Below, one piece after another: positions 1 through 13,000 of a DNA stretch of 64,000 nt; within the stretch, counting starts at the first letter, position 1; each line of letters starts with the position of its first letter. Under the pieces are notes generated by a model. The model was given only the letters and a program-made list of their open reading frames with translations, was not told where the DNA came from and ran no database searches. The DNA comes from Umbelopsis ramanniana AG (Eukaryota; Mucoromycota; Umbelopsidomycetes; Umbelopsidales; Umbelopsidaceae), in NCBI RefSeq assembly GCF_025399195.1, contig NW_026252110.1, positions 62,001 to 126,000 on the forward strand, given 5' to 3'. The translations under genes and the position numbers were made by a program.

Positions 1-1917
1 TTAGATCGTGCAGTAGAGAGTAGTATGCTGAAGAAAATGGTCGAGAACATTTACATTACTTTACTACCAAAAGGCACTCATCCTTTTGTGTACCTCAGTT
101 TGGAGATCAACCCTCAGAACGTGGATGTCAATGTCCATCCTACAAAGCGCGAGGTATGTCATATAAGAGAAAAGAGATCACAACCAAGGTCTTGACGCTA
201 ATAAGCAACTTGTTAGGTTCACTTTCTGAATGAAGATAGATTGATCGAGGCGATAGCTGATACGATACAAGAAAAGCTTGCCGGTGCAAATGATTCAAGA
301 GCTTTTTATACTCAGGTTTGTATGGCTATGAATGAAACTTACGAGGACATCCTTAGATAACCGCATTATCTTGTAGACTTTACTTCCTGGAGCTGCTCAA
401 GTTGAGGAGATCAGTGGTAGGCCCTCGCAGTAGTGCATATATTGATTGAAGTGGCTCGCTAACATCAAATGTAGCTCCCAAACCCACAGGAAAAGTGTCA
501 GAAAGCAAATTTGTCAGAACGGATAGCAAGCTTCGAACACTTGACAACTTCCTTCACACACCCTCCACTATATCCAAGCCTACGCAAACTGCAGCGGAAG
601 AGCGACCTGAATCCGAGGCCACTGGTTCGCCTGATGTTGTGATGGTGGATGCTGGACAGGATGCCACTGAAATCGTTGCAGAAGCACCGTAAGTATAGAA
701 TGGCTTTACTGTTGAATCTTAATAGAAACTCATTCGCTTTTGGTTTGTAAGATCCGTCAAATCAGGCTCGACGAGCACGCATGTTTCTGCAGATAGAGAA
801 AGGGTTGATGTGCGGTTGAACAGCCTTTTGGACCTGAGAAAGGAGGTTAAGAAGAATGAACATAAAGGTAAGGGGATAATGAAATGGTCGCATATCATCA
901 TGACACCAATGGATTCACAGCATTTGTGCCTTATAGGATTGTCCGATATCTTTGCTGACCATACATTTGTGGGTGTTGTGGATGATGCACTTGCTTTGAT
1001 ACAGCATCAAACCAAATTGTACTTGGTTAATTACTCAGTCATAAGGTAACATTTATCTGAATTTCCAATCAATCAGCTGAAGTGGTGTTTTAAATGCTGC
1101 GTTTTATATAGCGAAGAACTTTTCTACCAGCTGGTCCTACGAGAATTTTCAAACTTCGGCTACATCAATATGGCAAGCGCTATACCCATCAAAGATTTCA
1201 TAATGGTGGCTCTGGATGAAGAAGAAGCACAAAACGGCTGGCCAGACAACATGAAGCCTAAAGACGAGATCGCTCAGGTACTATGCCATGTTGCACCCAC
1301 CGAACACAGTCTGTACCCAATTGATGCTAACAACGCCCACTCTGTTTTCTTTCCAATTAGTCAATTACAAATTTATTGATTGATCGCGCGGAAATGCTGC
1401 ATGAATACTTTTCAATAAGAGTGTCTGAAAATGGTGAATTGCTCAGCCTACCAATGCTAATCAAAAACTATGTTCCGACCTTGGATAAACTACCACTTTT
1501 CCTTCTTCGACTTGGCACCGAGGTAAATTCAAATTGCTCAATGCCTGTGACAAGTTAAGCGACGATACTGAACGTGTTTGAAAGGTGGATTGGGATGGAG
1601 AAAAGGAATGTTTTGAAACATTAGCAAAAGAGTTGGCTCTGTTCTATTGTGCTGAACCGCCATTGCGGGAACCTGTCGAAGAGAATCAGACTGATCCCCA
1701 AGGCGACCAAGAGATGTCAGAGAGCACTACATCGGATTCGACCTATGAAAAAGATCACAAGGCATATTTGTGGCAAGTCGAGCATCTCATATTTCCTGCA
1801 CTCAAGTTCCAATTTGCTGCCCCAAAAAGCTTGGCTGCGTCGTCTGGTCCCGGCAGTGGGCATGTCGTTCAACTGGCTAACCTACCAGACTTGTACAAAA
1901 TATTTGAACGTTGCTAG
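1..1917 (+). CDS. MLH1: DNA mismatch repair protein MLH1, 3' part (5' end outside window)
   Basis: This is the C-terminal two thirds of a MutL homologue, which with PMS1/PMS2 forms the MutL-alpha endonuclease of mismatch repair in the nucleus. The first visible exon encodes the end of the GHKL ATPase/transducer region, with the family signature [12 protein letters not shown] split by an intron after KRE. A variable linker follows (about 476-1046), then the C-terminal dimerisation domain. The protein ends in DLYKIFERC; the terminal FERC is the hallmark of MLH1, whose last cysteine contributes to the PMS1 endonuclease site. Exons run approximately 1-152, 217-315, 380-418, 476-689, 752 or 767-1046, 1112-1277, 1362-1521 and 1585-1917. 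The linker acceptor near 751/766 is ambiguous. The gene is convergent with the transporter that follows. Confidence 0.93.
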
Positions 1918-2071
1918 AATAACAATATATTACATATGATCGTATATACGTGCTGTAGCGAATGAGGAAAATGTATAAGTAATGAAGTAGATGAGTAATT
2001 TCTATAGTTTAAAAACAGGAGTGAAAGTGAGGGGGGATTAATCTACATACAGGCGCATAGCTAACAATGCA

Positions 2072-3841
2072 TTAAGCAATCCGAGAGGGCATGAAGCGAA
2101 TAACTGCACCGCACACAGCACTTGCAATCAACGTACTGCCGACAAAGTAACTCATGTCAGCCCAACCTGCAGCACCACTAGTTGAAGTAAGAATGACTGA
2201 TCCGATAGGATTTCCAACCACGTTACCTATGCCTCTGAGTAGCATGAAAACACCATTAATAAGAATAGGTTTGCGATATTCTGTGCCGGCAATATCGGTA
2301 ACAATGGAAGGAAAGCTGCTCGTGAAACCACTGCCAAATGTACCATAAATGACAGCAAAGGCAATCAACAAGCCGAATGATTGGCCAGCAAATCCCCATA
2401 ACAAGAAGACACTCAAGCTAGCTATGCCTGAGGAAATGACAGCGGAAGTAGCGTAACCGTAACGATCGCAAACGTGACCCAAAGCAAGCTGACCTATTGA
2501 CAAGTGAATATGAGAAACTGGGGGAACGTGAGTGGCGAGAGGCAGTTTAGGACAGCAATACATACCTATGATAGTTGCAGCGTTCAAAATGGACAGCATA
2601 ATGGTGGAAACTTGCTCTGAAGATCCGAGCCATTGAGCATAAGCTGTAACAAAGCGCAGTAAAAATGTCAGCTCCAATGATAAAGAACGAACCAAAAAGT
2701 ATATGGCTCTATCGCCAAGTGGCAAACTTACGTTGAATGAACAAATTGGGTACAAAGAATCCGAGACCTTGGAATAAAACGGCTCCGGCCATAATGAGAA
2801 ATCGCTTGTTTTTGATGAAAGCGAAATCTTTACGGCTTAAACTAGCGTATGATCTTGCATCATCGGTACTATGACGAGGTCGAATGACAAATGACGAGCC
2901 TAGGCAGAACACCAAGACAAATAGGGCCACAATTCGAAGTGTCCAGCGCCAGTCGATCGACTTTAAACTCATATCAATCAAAGTTGGGCAAGCTAAACCG
3001 AACACTCCCGCACCAGCATAGATGAATCCACTAGCAATGCCGCGATACTTGAAGAAATAGATGGGTATAAACATACACAAAGAGTTGTAAACTAGGTAGT
3101 TCAAAAGAAATGTTACTAGATGTTTGAGACATGACAGCATATTCTGGACAGTGACTGCTTACCGAAAGCTCCACCAAGACCGAAAAGAAATCCTTGAGTA
3201 AGGATGAGATGCCAGACCTGAGTAGCAAAGCTGGCTGCCACAAGGGCAATCACCATGGTAACCGACCCAGCATACATCATGGTTTTGAGAGTGAACCGAC
3301 CACCGAGCAAACCTACCAAAAATCCTCCAATGTACGATATACCGGTAGCCAGAGTACCGATAATGGTCAACTCAGTGACACTGGCACCGGCAAACTCTGG
3401 TTGCTTTTGGTAATGCTGCAGGTAGACAGAGAAACTGGAGGTGTAGCCCCAAACAAATCCTTCAATTACAAAACCTCCAAGCAAGACCATCCATGCGTTG
3501 AATCCGCCGTCGACGGGAGGAAGTGAGAATTCGACACCAGTGCTGGAAGCGACCAAATTAGCATCAGAATTTGCGCGGCTAATAGTTGGGGTTTGGTTCG
3601 GAGTGAGCTCTAAAACCTCGGTACGTTGCTGCTGATTGGTGAGATCATAAGTTCCTGATTCAATGAGGGTACTTTCTTCGAATTCAACCACGCGATCCTT
3701 GCTGTTACGGCGAATGGTGGAATTAGTTTCACTCTCGTTCCTCTGTAACGGGAAACCTCGCTCTTGATTGGGTCGTCGAACGAGAGAAGATCTCCGCTCA
3801 GTCAAGGCAATGCTCGTTATATCTTCCTCAAGTAAACTCAT
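2072..3841 (-). CDS. Monocarboxylate transporter-like MFS permease
   Basis: This is a predicted plasma-membrane transporter of the major facilitator superfamily, monocarboxylate porter (MCT/MCH) branch. Exons 3841-3163, 3115-2732, 2643-2566 and 2493-2072 join in frame to 520 residues. A hydrophilic N-terminal tail of about 120 residues precedes the family signature PPVDGGFNAWMVLLGGF at the start of the first membrane helix, and about 12 hydrophobic segments follow. The motif LGHVCDRYGY lies in the loop between helices 8 and 9 as in MFS proteins. The substrate cannot be read from the sequence: fungal members include riboflavin and carboxylate carriers as well as proteins of unknown substrate. 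The start is the first ATG of the long first exon. Confidence 0.85.
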
Positions 3842-4971
3842 GAAGGCTGTCTTTACGAAAAAGGAGAAAGCTGTGAGAATGAAAACCTGAAGACAAAAAA
3901 AACTTTTAATGGAAGCCCATTATGTCTCGTTCCGATCATTTTGTTGCCCGAGATTCGGAGCTAGATTTTTGGCATGGAAGTTTTCTCACAGTCTGCCGCT
4001 GAAAATATTCTGCAAGTTTTAGATAGCCATTGATAATCCAGAAGATCGCATTGGTGAAAAGCACTTCATTCTACAATTTAATGGACTGAGTGGTTTCTTA
4101 TTGCCGATGTAATTTGTATGAAATTATTTTTGACCATGAATGCTCTTGTGGTGGCTGGCTATTTATAAGGCAGCCACTATATAATCAATTGTGAACATTG
4201 TTTACAGCTTGCTAGGAAATAAACTCCGTGGATGGACGGGCAGGAATCTCAGGATTGGGAAGAGGTTGATTACTTATGGATCATGCTGAAGAATCAAAGG
4301 GATCAACGGATAATTCTCGTTAACCCCAGTCTTTCCTACTTTGTCACAATCATCGAAATAGGGTGGTTTGACACGAAAGAGATCTGCACTCAGCTGTTGA
4401 ATTCATGGGTGCATTAAAAGGCTTTCACCAGAATACAACATCAAATCTAGATGTAGAACCTATGGAAACACGGAGCTCCAGAGGTGATGTTCTGTTCATT
4501 GTATTCTTCTACTGAAGTGTACTGGACTGGTGTGACAATTTTTGGTAACACGCTTGCACGTGGAGCAGATGGTCGATCATAATCAACACAATCTGAAGTT
4601 GATTAGCAAAAGGTCATTCGATTGGCTAAACTGTGCTGAACAATATACTAAATCGAATGAAAACATGATTATGATAGATCAGGACAACAGACACATCTGA
4701 ATTTATCCTAGTGATTACATGAACGCATCGGCTCAATGAACCTTAAGCATTGTGAAGTATATTTGGTTTATGAAAAAGAATTATATTAACAATTTTTGCA
4801 GTGGATGACCACTCTTCATTGGAATTTATCCACAGTCTAGTACTCGTCGTGCCTAATCTAAAATTCTAAATTCGACATCAAAGAAGCTTCAAGTGTCCTG
4901 TTATTTGATTAACCATATCGACGGGTCCTGATGATAATTCATATGTAAAGAAGCAACAAAAAATGAAGCCG
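3842..4971. other. Gene-poor spacer upstream of the transporter
   Basis: This is AT-rich sequence of 1.1 kb. I see no recognisable gene. It holds a 7-base-pair inverted repeat at 4151-4157/4171-4177 whose loop contains TTTATAAGG, a TATATAA at 4179-4185, and a 61-codon orphan reading frame at 4232-4417 (see findings). Confidence 0.4.
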
Positions 4972-5670
4972 TCAGTATCTGAAGTAACAGCGAGCTTTCG
5001 ATGAAACCGGTGTCTTACCCGGGCCAATGCCTAAAACAGTTCTTGATCCGGCTTCGATTTGAGTACGACCAGCATCTTGAATACTACGAGCAGTGAGTCC
5101 AATGCTTGCAGCTAAAGCCTGCAGCTCAAGCCTGCGAGGAATAGAACGAAGATTTAGACACCTTGTTATGCACAGACTATGTTTCCAGCGCTTACATTTG
5201 CTCCTCACTGTCACATCGAAGTGCAACCTTTGCCTGTCCAGTGTGCTCCCAGCGATGAATCATTGAAGGGTTAGTGCGCATGGTTGACTTGTAACAAGCT
5301 AGCGTGGCATGTCCACACTGAGCTGCAATCTTGCCCTTGGTCATTCCGAGATCAGTGCGGACGACAAGCACGAGCTTAAAGTTGTTGAATTGAGAAGCGT
5401 CGATTGATCCAGATTCATTTGAAAACTCTTCCTCGTCTTCTGACTCTTCTTTCAATTCCTGCGGTGCCTATATTGCAGCATGACATTAGCAACCGCTTTA
5501 CAGATCGAAGTGAAAGTAACATTATCTGTGCCATAAAGTGAACTTTTCAGCCAATCTACCTGGATTCTCAGTTTGTAAGCTTTCCCGAGAAAATAGCCGG
5601 AAATCAAAGCGACAGAGCTGACTATGCCGAGCTCATATAATGTGAATGATTGCTTCCAATTGTCGAGCAT
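4972..5670 (-). CDS. PTH2: Peptidyl-tRNA hydrolase 2 (Pth2/Bit1 family)
   Basis: The enzyme releases tRNA from peptidyl-tRNAs that drop off ribosomes; family members are cytosolic or anchored to the mitochondrial outer membrane. Exons 5670-5560, 5467-5196 and 5131-4972 join in frame to 180 residues, the normal length. An N-terminal membrane segment (LGIVSSVALISGYFLG) is followed by an acidic linker and the catalytic domain: KLVLVVRTDLGMTKGKIAAQ, then CGHA, SIQDAGRTQIEAGSRTVLGI and GPG. I chose the ATG at 5670 because the protein then matches the family in length and in having the membrane anchor; the open frame continues upstream to 5817. The last 14 residues (ending ARCYFRY) reach the expected length but do not match the usual VTG-x-LKL ending. 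Confidence 0.88.
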
Positions 5671-6703
5671 GGTTAAGATATAGGAGCTTATTTTGGGACC
5701 TGAAAACTTGAGCTTCAGTAAATGGATTCGAGAAAGGTTTTGGCGGTCTTTGAAAAGTTTTGTAAATGTAAGATAGTCAAAGTATCCTTCCATGCTGAGA
5801 GGTGTTCTCAACATCATTCTTGATAATATAGCCGTGCTTTGGCAAGAATGTATGTTGAAGTTCTACCGGAAACTTTTAGTAAAAAGCAAAATATTCTTTG
5901 AATGCTCATTAGAAGGCAGTGTTGGTACACACGTAAAACTGAGGAGTTCAAGTTCACCTTCCACATAAGCTCTTTTACAGATGTAAAGACTCACTTTCTC
6001 CAGTATTATTATAGAAAAAGAATAAGATGATGGCAAATTTATTTAACAGATTGATATTTTTTTAGTGATGGTAGTCGTTATGGACAAACTTTCTTTGCTG
6101 AATGGTATTGTAAAAGATACATAGCCATTACCAAAGAATGCAACTTGTAGCATCCTTGTCAATATCGCATCCTTGAAAACAAGCAATCGCCATGCGGTAT
6201 AATAAACACTCACCGATATTCAATTTAAAACATAATTTGGAATAGGGATGTTAACGCTGCACGGAACATGGCCTTCTTAGGTTATTATTTGGTCTACCAA
6301 GTCGAATCGCCAAGATCTCTTCAATGCCTCCATTCCCTATCCACCAAGTTTGCAAGTTCATGATGTCTTGCAAGCGGCCTCGCTCGCGGAGGAATTTTTT
6401 CGCATGTAATTTCTATTCAGTAAAACAACTTGTACACCTACAAAATGAACAGTTGTGGCACAGCCACCAACACTCATTTGCCAATATGTTGTATCTCCCG
6501 AATCTTTCCAACCCAACAAATCAACCATTAAAAAAAGGGAAGTTTCTCACGGCCACAAAACCAATTTGATAATGGTAACCCACGCGACTTCACGCCATCG
6601 GGTACTGTGGGACAGAAAGTATTTTTGGCAGTTTACAATAAAAGAATGTGATTTTCTGCAGCAAATTGTTATGTACTAATGACCTTTTAAAATATATTTA
6701 CAA
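5671..6703. other. Intergenic spacer
   Basis: This is AT-rich sequence of 1 kb between PTH2 and the 3' end of the amino-acid transporter. An in-frame upstream extension of PTH2 (5671-5817) is open, but I consider it untranslated leader. Short reading frames around 6324-6679 lack family features. I see nothing else. Confidence 0.4.
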
Positions 6704-8778
6704 CTAAGGCGGGGAGCCACACTCGCTTGCATTGGCAGCGACTTCTTTCTGGCGGCGAGCAGCTTCTTGGTCTTCTTTGGCTTCGCGGAAGAAGTTGATA
6801 GGATCGTTATTGATCCGTGAGTGCCGTGACGAGTAACAGGCATATACGATCAGACCTACAGCTGCCCATACAAACAGACGCCATATGGTGGTTACCTCTG
6901 CCACTGCAATCAGTACCACTGAAATGAGCATCCCCATCAGCGGGATAATTATTCCTCCCCACTTTCCGCCAGGGATAGTGAAACCACGAGGAATATCAGG
7001 ACGAGTAAATCGGAGAATGATGATACCAAAATGTACTAAAAAGAATGCCAAAAGGGTACCGACGCTGGTTAGATTTCCCAGAATATCTACCGGAAGAATG
7101 GCGCCGAGGATAGCGGTGATAATGCCGGTGATAATGGTAGTTCGGTACGGAGTCTTGAAGCGAGGGTGTATCTTACCGAGCCAGCGGGGTAATAAACCAT
7201 CTCGAGCCATTGAGTGAAAAATACGAGGTTGGCCTAAAAGGAATACCAGCATGACCGAAGTAAGTCCAGCCAAAGCACCTAGACTGACTATGATATTAAG
7301 CCATCTGAAGTTCTGGCCAGTTCTAGCTTGAACTGCCGAGATGGCGGTGGAGACAGGCGTTGATGTGTTCAGAATGGTGTAATTTGCAGCTCCAGTCATG
7401 ACTGTAGCGGTTGCAATATATAGTACGGTACAGATAACGAGGGAAGTGATAATACCCACTGGCAAGTCACGAGCAGCATCTTTTGCTTCCATAGATGCAG
7501 TTGAAACTGCATCGAACCCAACGTAAGCAAAGAACACTTTTTGGGAAGCTGCGAAAATTCCTCCAACTCCAAATACACGCCAGTTGGAGGACGTAGGCGG
7601 CGGTACATATGGATCATAATTGCTGGTGTCAATGAAGCCACACATTGAAAAGATGAAGAGGACGACAACTGTAAGCTTGATGGCGACGATCACATTATTA
7701 ACCGAAGAGGTTTCTCGAACACTGCAATTGTTTGCGAAATGGTAAGCAGAGTTTCATAGTGCTATCGACAGCCTTTGGTTCCTTACCCAACGACAAGTAA
7801 AATGGTCAGTAGAAGGACGATAAAAAATCCAGGGGCATTGAAGTACGATCCGGCATCTGAATTATATGCTATAGATGCTGGTACTTCAGTCCAAACTAGC
7901 GTTGGCGTTGTCCATCGAGTGCCAAGGTCAACATTGAATGCCACTGTGATACGTTTATTTAGTCCTGCCTTGGATGAGTTTACCATAAAAAGATTGTTAC
8001 CTTTGAAAAAGTAGACAAAGTAAGCAGACCAGCTTACGGCAACTGTAGCAGCACCTATCATGTATTCTAGGATCAAATCCCATCCAATGACCCAAGCAAA
8101 AATCTAAAAGGAAAGTTAAGAAAGTTATCTCAGAGAGAAATAAATAAATTGGGGGGTCAGTTGAAGATGAGCCTACCTCGCCCATAGTGGCGTAAGTGTA
8201 AGTATACGCAGAACCAGAAACTGGAATCATGGAAGCCATTTCGGAGTACGACAGGGCGGCGAACGCTGTGGTTAGGGAACTTTTATGAGCGTGGGGCATT
8301 TTTTTTTTTTTTTTTTTTTTTACAAAATTAAAATTGTCATATTACCTGCTGCTACACCAGCAATAATGAAGGAAATGGCTACAGCTGGACCAGCATATTC
8401 AGCGGCAGCATGGCCAGATAGGACAAAGATACCAGTACCAACAATGGCACCGATACCGACAAACACCAAATCAAAGCGACTGAGCGTCTTTTTGAGTTCT
8501 GAGCCTTCGTATTCCGAATATAAAAGCTCATATGGCTTGATAGCTAAAACTTTGCGACCGAGGTAATGCGTTTTGGATTCGCCGTTCTGTCGTAGGTAGC
8601 TCTCGGGCTCAACCCGATTATATCGAGCATTGATCGTCTCGACATAGCTTCCATAGGTATAACTGGTATTGAAATCGTCGGATATCATAAATTCATGCCT
8701 GGAGTGCGTTACCGTCTTTTCATAAGAGCGGGCGTCTCCTCCATATTGCTCCCATTCAAACATTTCATGGCGATCCAT
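6704..8778 (-). CDS. Cationic amino-acid transporter (APC superfamily, CAT-like)
   Basis: This is a predicted amino-acid permease of the plasma or vacuolar membrane. Exons 8778-8346, 8265-8177, 8103-8001, 7943-7787 and 7721-6704 join in frame to 599 residues. A 115-residue hydrophilic N-terminus leads to the first-helix signature VGIGAIVGTGIFVLSGHAAA, typical of CAT/APC proteins. SEMASMIPVSGSAYTYTYA follows, then IGWDLILEYMIGAA. The later conserved block FFAYVGFDAVSTASMEAKDA contains the FxAYxGFDA motif of the CAT family, and about 12 or more helices are apparent. The 57-base segment 7944-8000 has GT...AG ends, is a multiple of three and lacks stops, so it may be an intron or be retained. The intron downstream of exon 1 holds a T-run of about 20 on the + strand. 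Substrate specificity is inferred from the family only. Confidence 0.87.
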
Positions 8779-10074
8779 TGGGTAAATGGAAAGGAAAAGT
8801 TGGATATGGTGACGTTGAAAAAGAAACGGCGGGCAATGTCTTAAAACTGGTATTTATATGTTGATCTCAAAAACTTGCGTATCAGTGCGAATACCAAGTA
8901 AGGCAAGTTCGTAGGATATATGGTCACAAGGTGGATCTTGGTCGGAGAAACGATCGACCCATTTGCGAGGTAACTGAACATGGCCCTGTCAACCTGTTAA
9001 ATACAATACATTCCATTCGGTTGTCCCTGCTACAAACAGATAACGTTCATAACGTTGGGACATGGTTTATTGTGTATTAACATTTAGACCTTGAGCGGGG
9101 CAATCGATGTGCTGTCATAGAAGCTGCAAAGTGTGAGAACTTTTCCACGTCAACTTGCTTGCCAATAGCTGTTATCGACAGACCGCAAACCAAAACAGCC
9201 TGCGCCCAATTTCCAGAAATCACCAAGACTCCGCTGCCGTTTGACTGGAAGAAGTCGTCTGTCCTCAGCAAAAATGTGAAATATACGTCATCTAGACTAT
9301 AGGAACTTGTAGTCAGGCATATGGACGTTTGATGGGTTCTGAACCACATGTGCGGAGTGACCAGAATAGTCAAGTGCCATGTAACCCGCCTCGGATGTTA
9401 TGCAGCTTTTACTTATTATCAAAAAAAAAAAAAAAAAAACGTGAGAGACAACTTGTCCTTTGCATCGCAATGATAGCACTATCAGCCACTGGTATCTGAA
9501 ACATGAAGACGGAAAAAGTATAAACACTTGACTTGGGGAAATTCGCACACAACCAGAAACATGGCGACTCATTGCATTGCAAACAGCGATCCAAAGAAAT
9601 ATCGTAGAAACATGGCTTGCATTGACTTAGTTTCTATTTGCCGGTTTGTGCAATGGCTATTGGTTTTGACTACAAAATGGGGTTCCTTGACATAAAAGCT
9701 ATGAACAACCGTCAATTTTTTTGAACGTGGTAATTGATCTTTATCTGTTTGTATCCTGCCCGTAAAAACCCAATCGATTGGCGGGATACGGAATCCGTTT
9801 TCTGGGCACCGATGATCCAACAAACGATTTCCATTGACAGAGCAAGTGGGGATTTTGACTTTTTGTTTGGTTGAACCAATTTGGAGTACGGCACGACTGG
9901 AGACGTGGGCGGAAAAAAAGGATGGAGGAAATTGTTTACAGTAGCTTTGAGATGTTTGCTGGGGTGAGCGGGGACTGAATAGCAGAAATCATGGTTGGGT
10001 TGAACGATTTTTTCTGTAACGCCTCTCCCGGTTCCCTTCTTGTCAAGCAATTGCCAACTGCGTAGAAACGTCAA
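8779..10074. other. Divergent intergenic region between transporter and glycogenin
   Basis: This is 1.3 kb between two divergently transcribed genes, so it should hold both promoters. It contains an A-run of about 20 at 9421-9440. Reading frames here are short and lack family motifs. I did not identify a convincing TATA box or factor site. Confidence 0.4.
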
Positions 10075-13000
10075 ATGACTCGGGCTTTTGTCACTCTTGT
10101 AGCTTCAGACTATGTAGCTCCAGGAGCTTTAGTTCTTGCCCATCGCTTGCGAGATCTCCATGACGGTCGGAAGCCTCTTCCGAGACTGGCTTGTATCGTT
10201 TCAACAGACGTGACTCCCGACACTAGGCACGCACTGGCCACTATCTTTGACGATGTGATCCAAGTACACCCTCCAAGGTCTAAGGCTGTTATGAATTTAC
10301 ATCTTGTTGGAAAGCCGGATACCGCTGCTTCTTTGACCAAGATTGAGCTTTGGCGGTTTGAACAATATGACAAGGTTGTGTACCTGGATCCCGATGTTTT
10401 CCCACTCAGACCCATAGATGAGCTATTTGACCTGGATGAACTGAGTGCTGCTCCCGAAATCGGTTGGCCGGATTGGTTTAATACATGTGTATTTGTAGCA
10501 ACTCCTAACGAGGAAACGTATACTGAACTAAAAGAAATGACAGAACAGGATAAACTGTGGGATGGTAAGCAGTCATGATGATGTACATGCGCGCGTATTT
10601 TGTGATCAAACAACTCATATTTCCGTTTGGGACAGCTGGAGATCAAGGATTGTTAAATGAATATTTCGACGATTGGGCAACAAGTGGTCCAACTTATAGA
10701 ATTCCGGCTACATATAACATGCTGCCATCATCTATATACAGGTTGGTGTTTATGTTCTTTGCACATCAGACATTGCCCCAGATCTAACTTGCTGTTTCTT
10801 ATAGTTATGCTCCAGCAGCTAGGGAATTTGGAAGTAATATATCCGTAGTACGATTTTCAGAAAATGAACGACCTAGAGAATGGATGCGACTCCAAGATGG
10901 TAGGGTATTTCCACGAGGTTCTGCTTCTTCAAGTAATGTGGAAATTGTTCAGCTATGGTGGGATACTTGGGACAAATATAATTTACAGGTATGGTGCCAT
11001 CTGTCAAATCCATTGAGAATGAGTTTGACACTAATTTGATCACCAGGCGTCAACTGTGTCAGCTTTTTTGCCACAAAACGATCCTTTACAAGCTCCCGAA
11101 CTTACCGATGTTAGCTCAATGAAGAATGCTTGGGATGTTCCAACCATTATCAAAGGATCAGATAATTATGATGAGCGTACTACTGTTCATCCTCTTCCAC
11201 CGCTACCAGAAATTACACTTGCTGTCCAGCCGTGGTATCTCGAAGAAGCGCATGTGCAAGAATACCAAGCTGCCCAATCAAATGTTGGTGAGTATCATCA
11301 CGAGCATCCTCACGAAGAAAGCTCACAGTTCCAGCAGGAGTACGAGGAACATCACCATCAAGAGGAGCATAATAACGCCGATTATCAAGAGTCATTTCAA
11401 GATGATCAGCAGACTCATCATCAGCATGAGTCTCGCAGTCATGAAGCAAACAACGAGCCTGCTCCACCACCAGCTCATGAGAGAGAGTACGCAATGCTCA
11501 ACTGGAATCCATCGTGGGAAGAACCACCTACTAATAAGAATGATATTGACATTCCGGACCTTCAAATATACTCAAATGCATGGGACTACCACCAACCTAA
11601 TGACCACGTTTGGGTTGCTCCTGCTGTTGAAGAGCTGCCTCCACCTCCTTCCATGATCGATTATCATCATCAGTATATCCACCACCATCAAGAGGTCCAA
11701 GATGAGCACCCACAAGAAGCTGCACCTTATGTAGCCGTGTTCCCATGGGAAGAAGAAAAGGAATATAGACCTGCTCCTTCTCGTATATGGCAAGATGAGC
11801 TAGAGCGCGAAAGACGAGCTAGAGAGGAAGCAGAATGGCTACGCGCTGAAGAGGAAGCTAGAGTGAGAGCGGAAGAGGAAGCTCGATGGCAGGAAGAAGA
11901 GGAAAAGAAGCGTGTTGAACGAGAGCAGGCTGCAGCGCAATGGAACCAGGAAGAGGTTACTGGCCAAAGCTTTGGGGTTAATAACCAGCAAGAAGTTATT
12001 CAACAAGCTATGGATGCTGAAGCCGGCATAATTGAACAAACCGTTTCAGAATCCCATGATCATCATCAACAGTCATCTACACTGGACCAGCCGTTTGTCA
12101 GCGTGTGGGATCAAATGCCGAGTATCAAAAGATATTTGGCATTGCTTGGTGCCAATGAGGCTTTTAAAAAATCAGAGTATCAGACCTACCAAAGTCAAGA
12201 AGAAGAGCAAGAGGAAGTCACCTACTCGCAGCAGGAGCAAGAACTCACCACTGATGATGATGATGATGAGGAAGAAGAAGAGGATTACGAGTCCGAAGAA
12301 GAAGAAGAGGAGGAAGAGGAAGATGTCCAAGAAGATATCCCCGCCGAAACTGTTGCACCTCCGACTCAAGCAAATAGCTGGTGGGGAGAGCCTTTTGCAA
12401 TCGACTCCATGCCCACTACTCCTAGGCTTAACAAGTTTGGCTGGCGGTCACCTTTGATGCCTACAACACCACGATTGGAAGATGATGATTGGGATGATCG
12501 TGATCTGATACCTCTTCCGCTCAAGCGCACAAGCCGCTTATACCAACCTGAAGCACTCTACCAGCAAGAATTTACCAGCCCACCTAAGACTACCGCAGCA
12601 GATATACCAAAGTCAAATGCTAGTGTGAGTGAGAGCGAAGGTAGCGTCAAGCAACAAAAGAAGAAGCGCCGAGTTAAGAAACCAAGGAAGCTATTTGCTG
12701 ATGAAGATGACATGCTCAAGCGCACTCCTTTCGCATCGGCTGTGACTACTCCAACCAGCGAAAAGAGCTTTTTACTCCCCAACGTTGACGATGAAGCTCA
12801 GACAGATATCATTGACGCTGCGGAATCAGAGTCATTTGGAGAATACAAAATTCAGTGGGCATCGGATTTGCTCAAGGGAAGTCAAGCAGGTATCATTACA
12901 CCTATGGCGAGAACACCATCAAGAGAGAAGGATGCGACTTCTTACTTTGAGGGTGCAGCGTCCCCAGGTACTCCTAAGAAGAATAGATACAATGCGTTGG

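Noticed and set aside
5671-5817. Longer N-terminus for peptidyl-tRNA hydrolase 2
   Set aside because: The extension would place about 50 unmatched residues before the membrane anchor; the ATG at 5670 gives the family length.
8298-8322. Long T-run, and A-run at 9421-9440, as transposon tails
   Set aside because: No adjacent element, target-site duplication or coding remnant; the T-run lies inside an intron.
12172-12369. Minus-strand hydrophobic frame within the glycogenin exon
   Set aside because: It is the complement of the Asp/Glu-rich run, which reads as Leu/Phe/Ile on the other strand.
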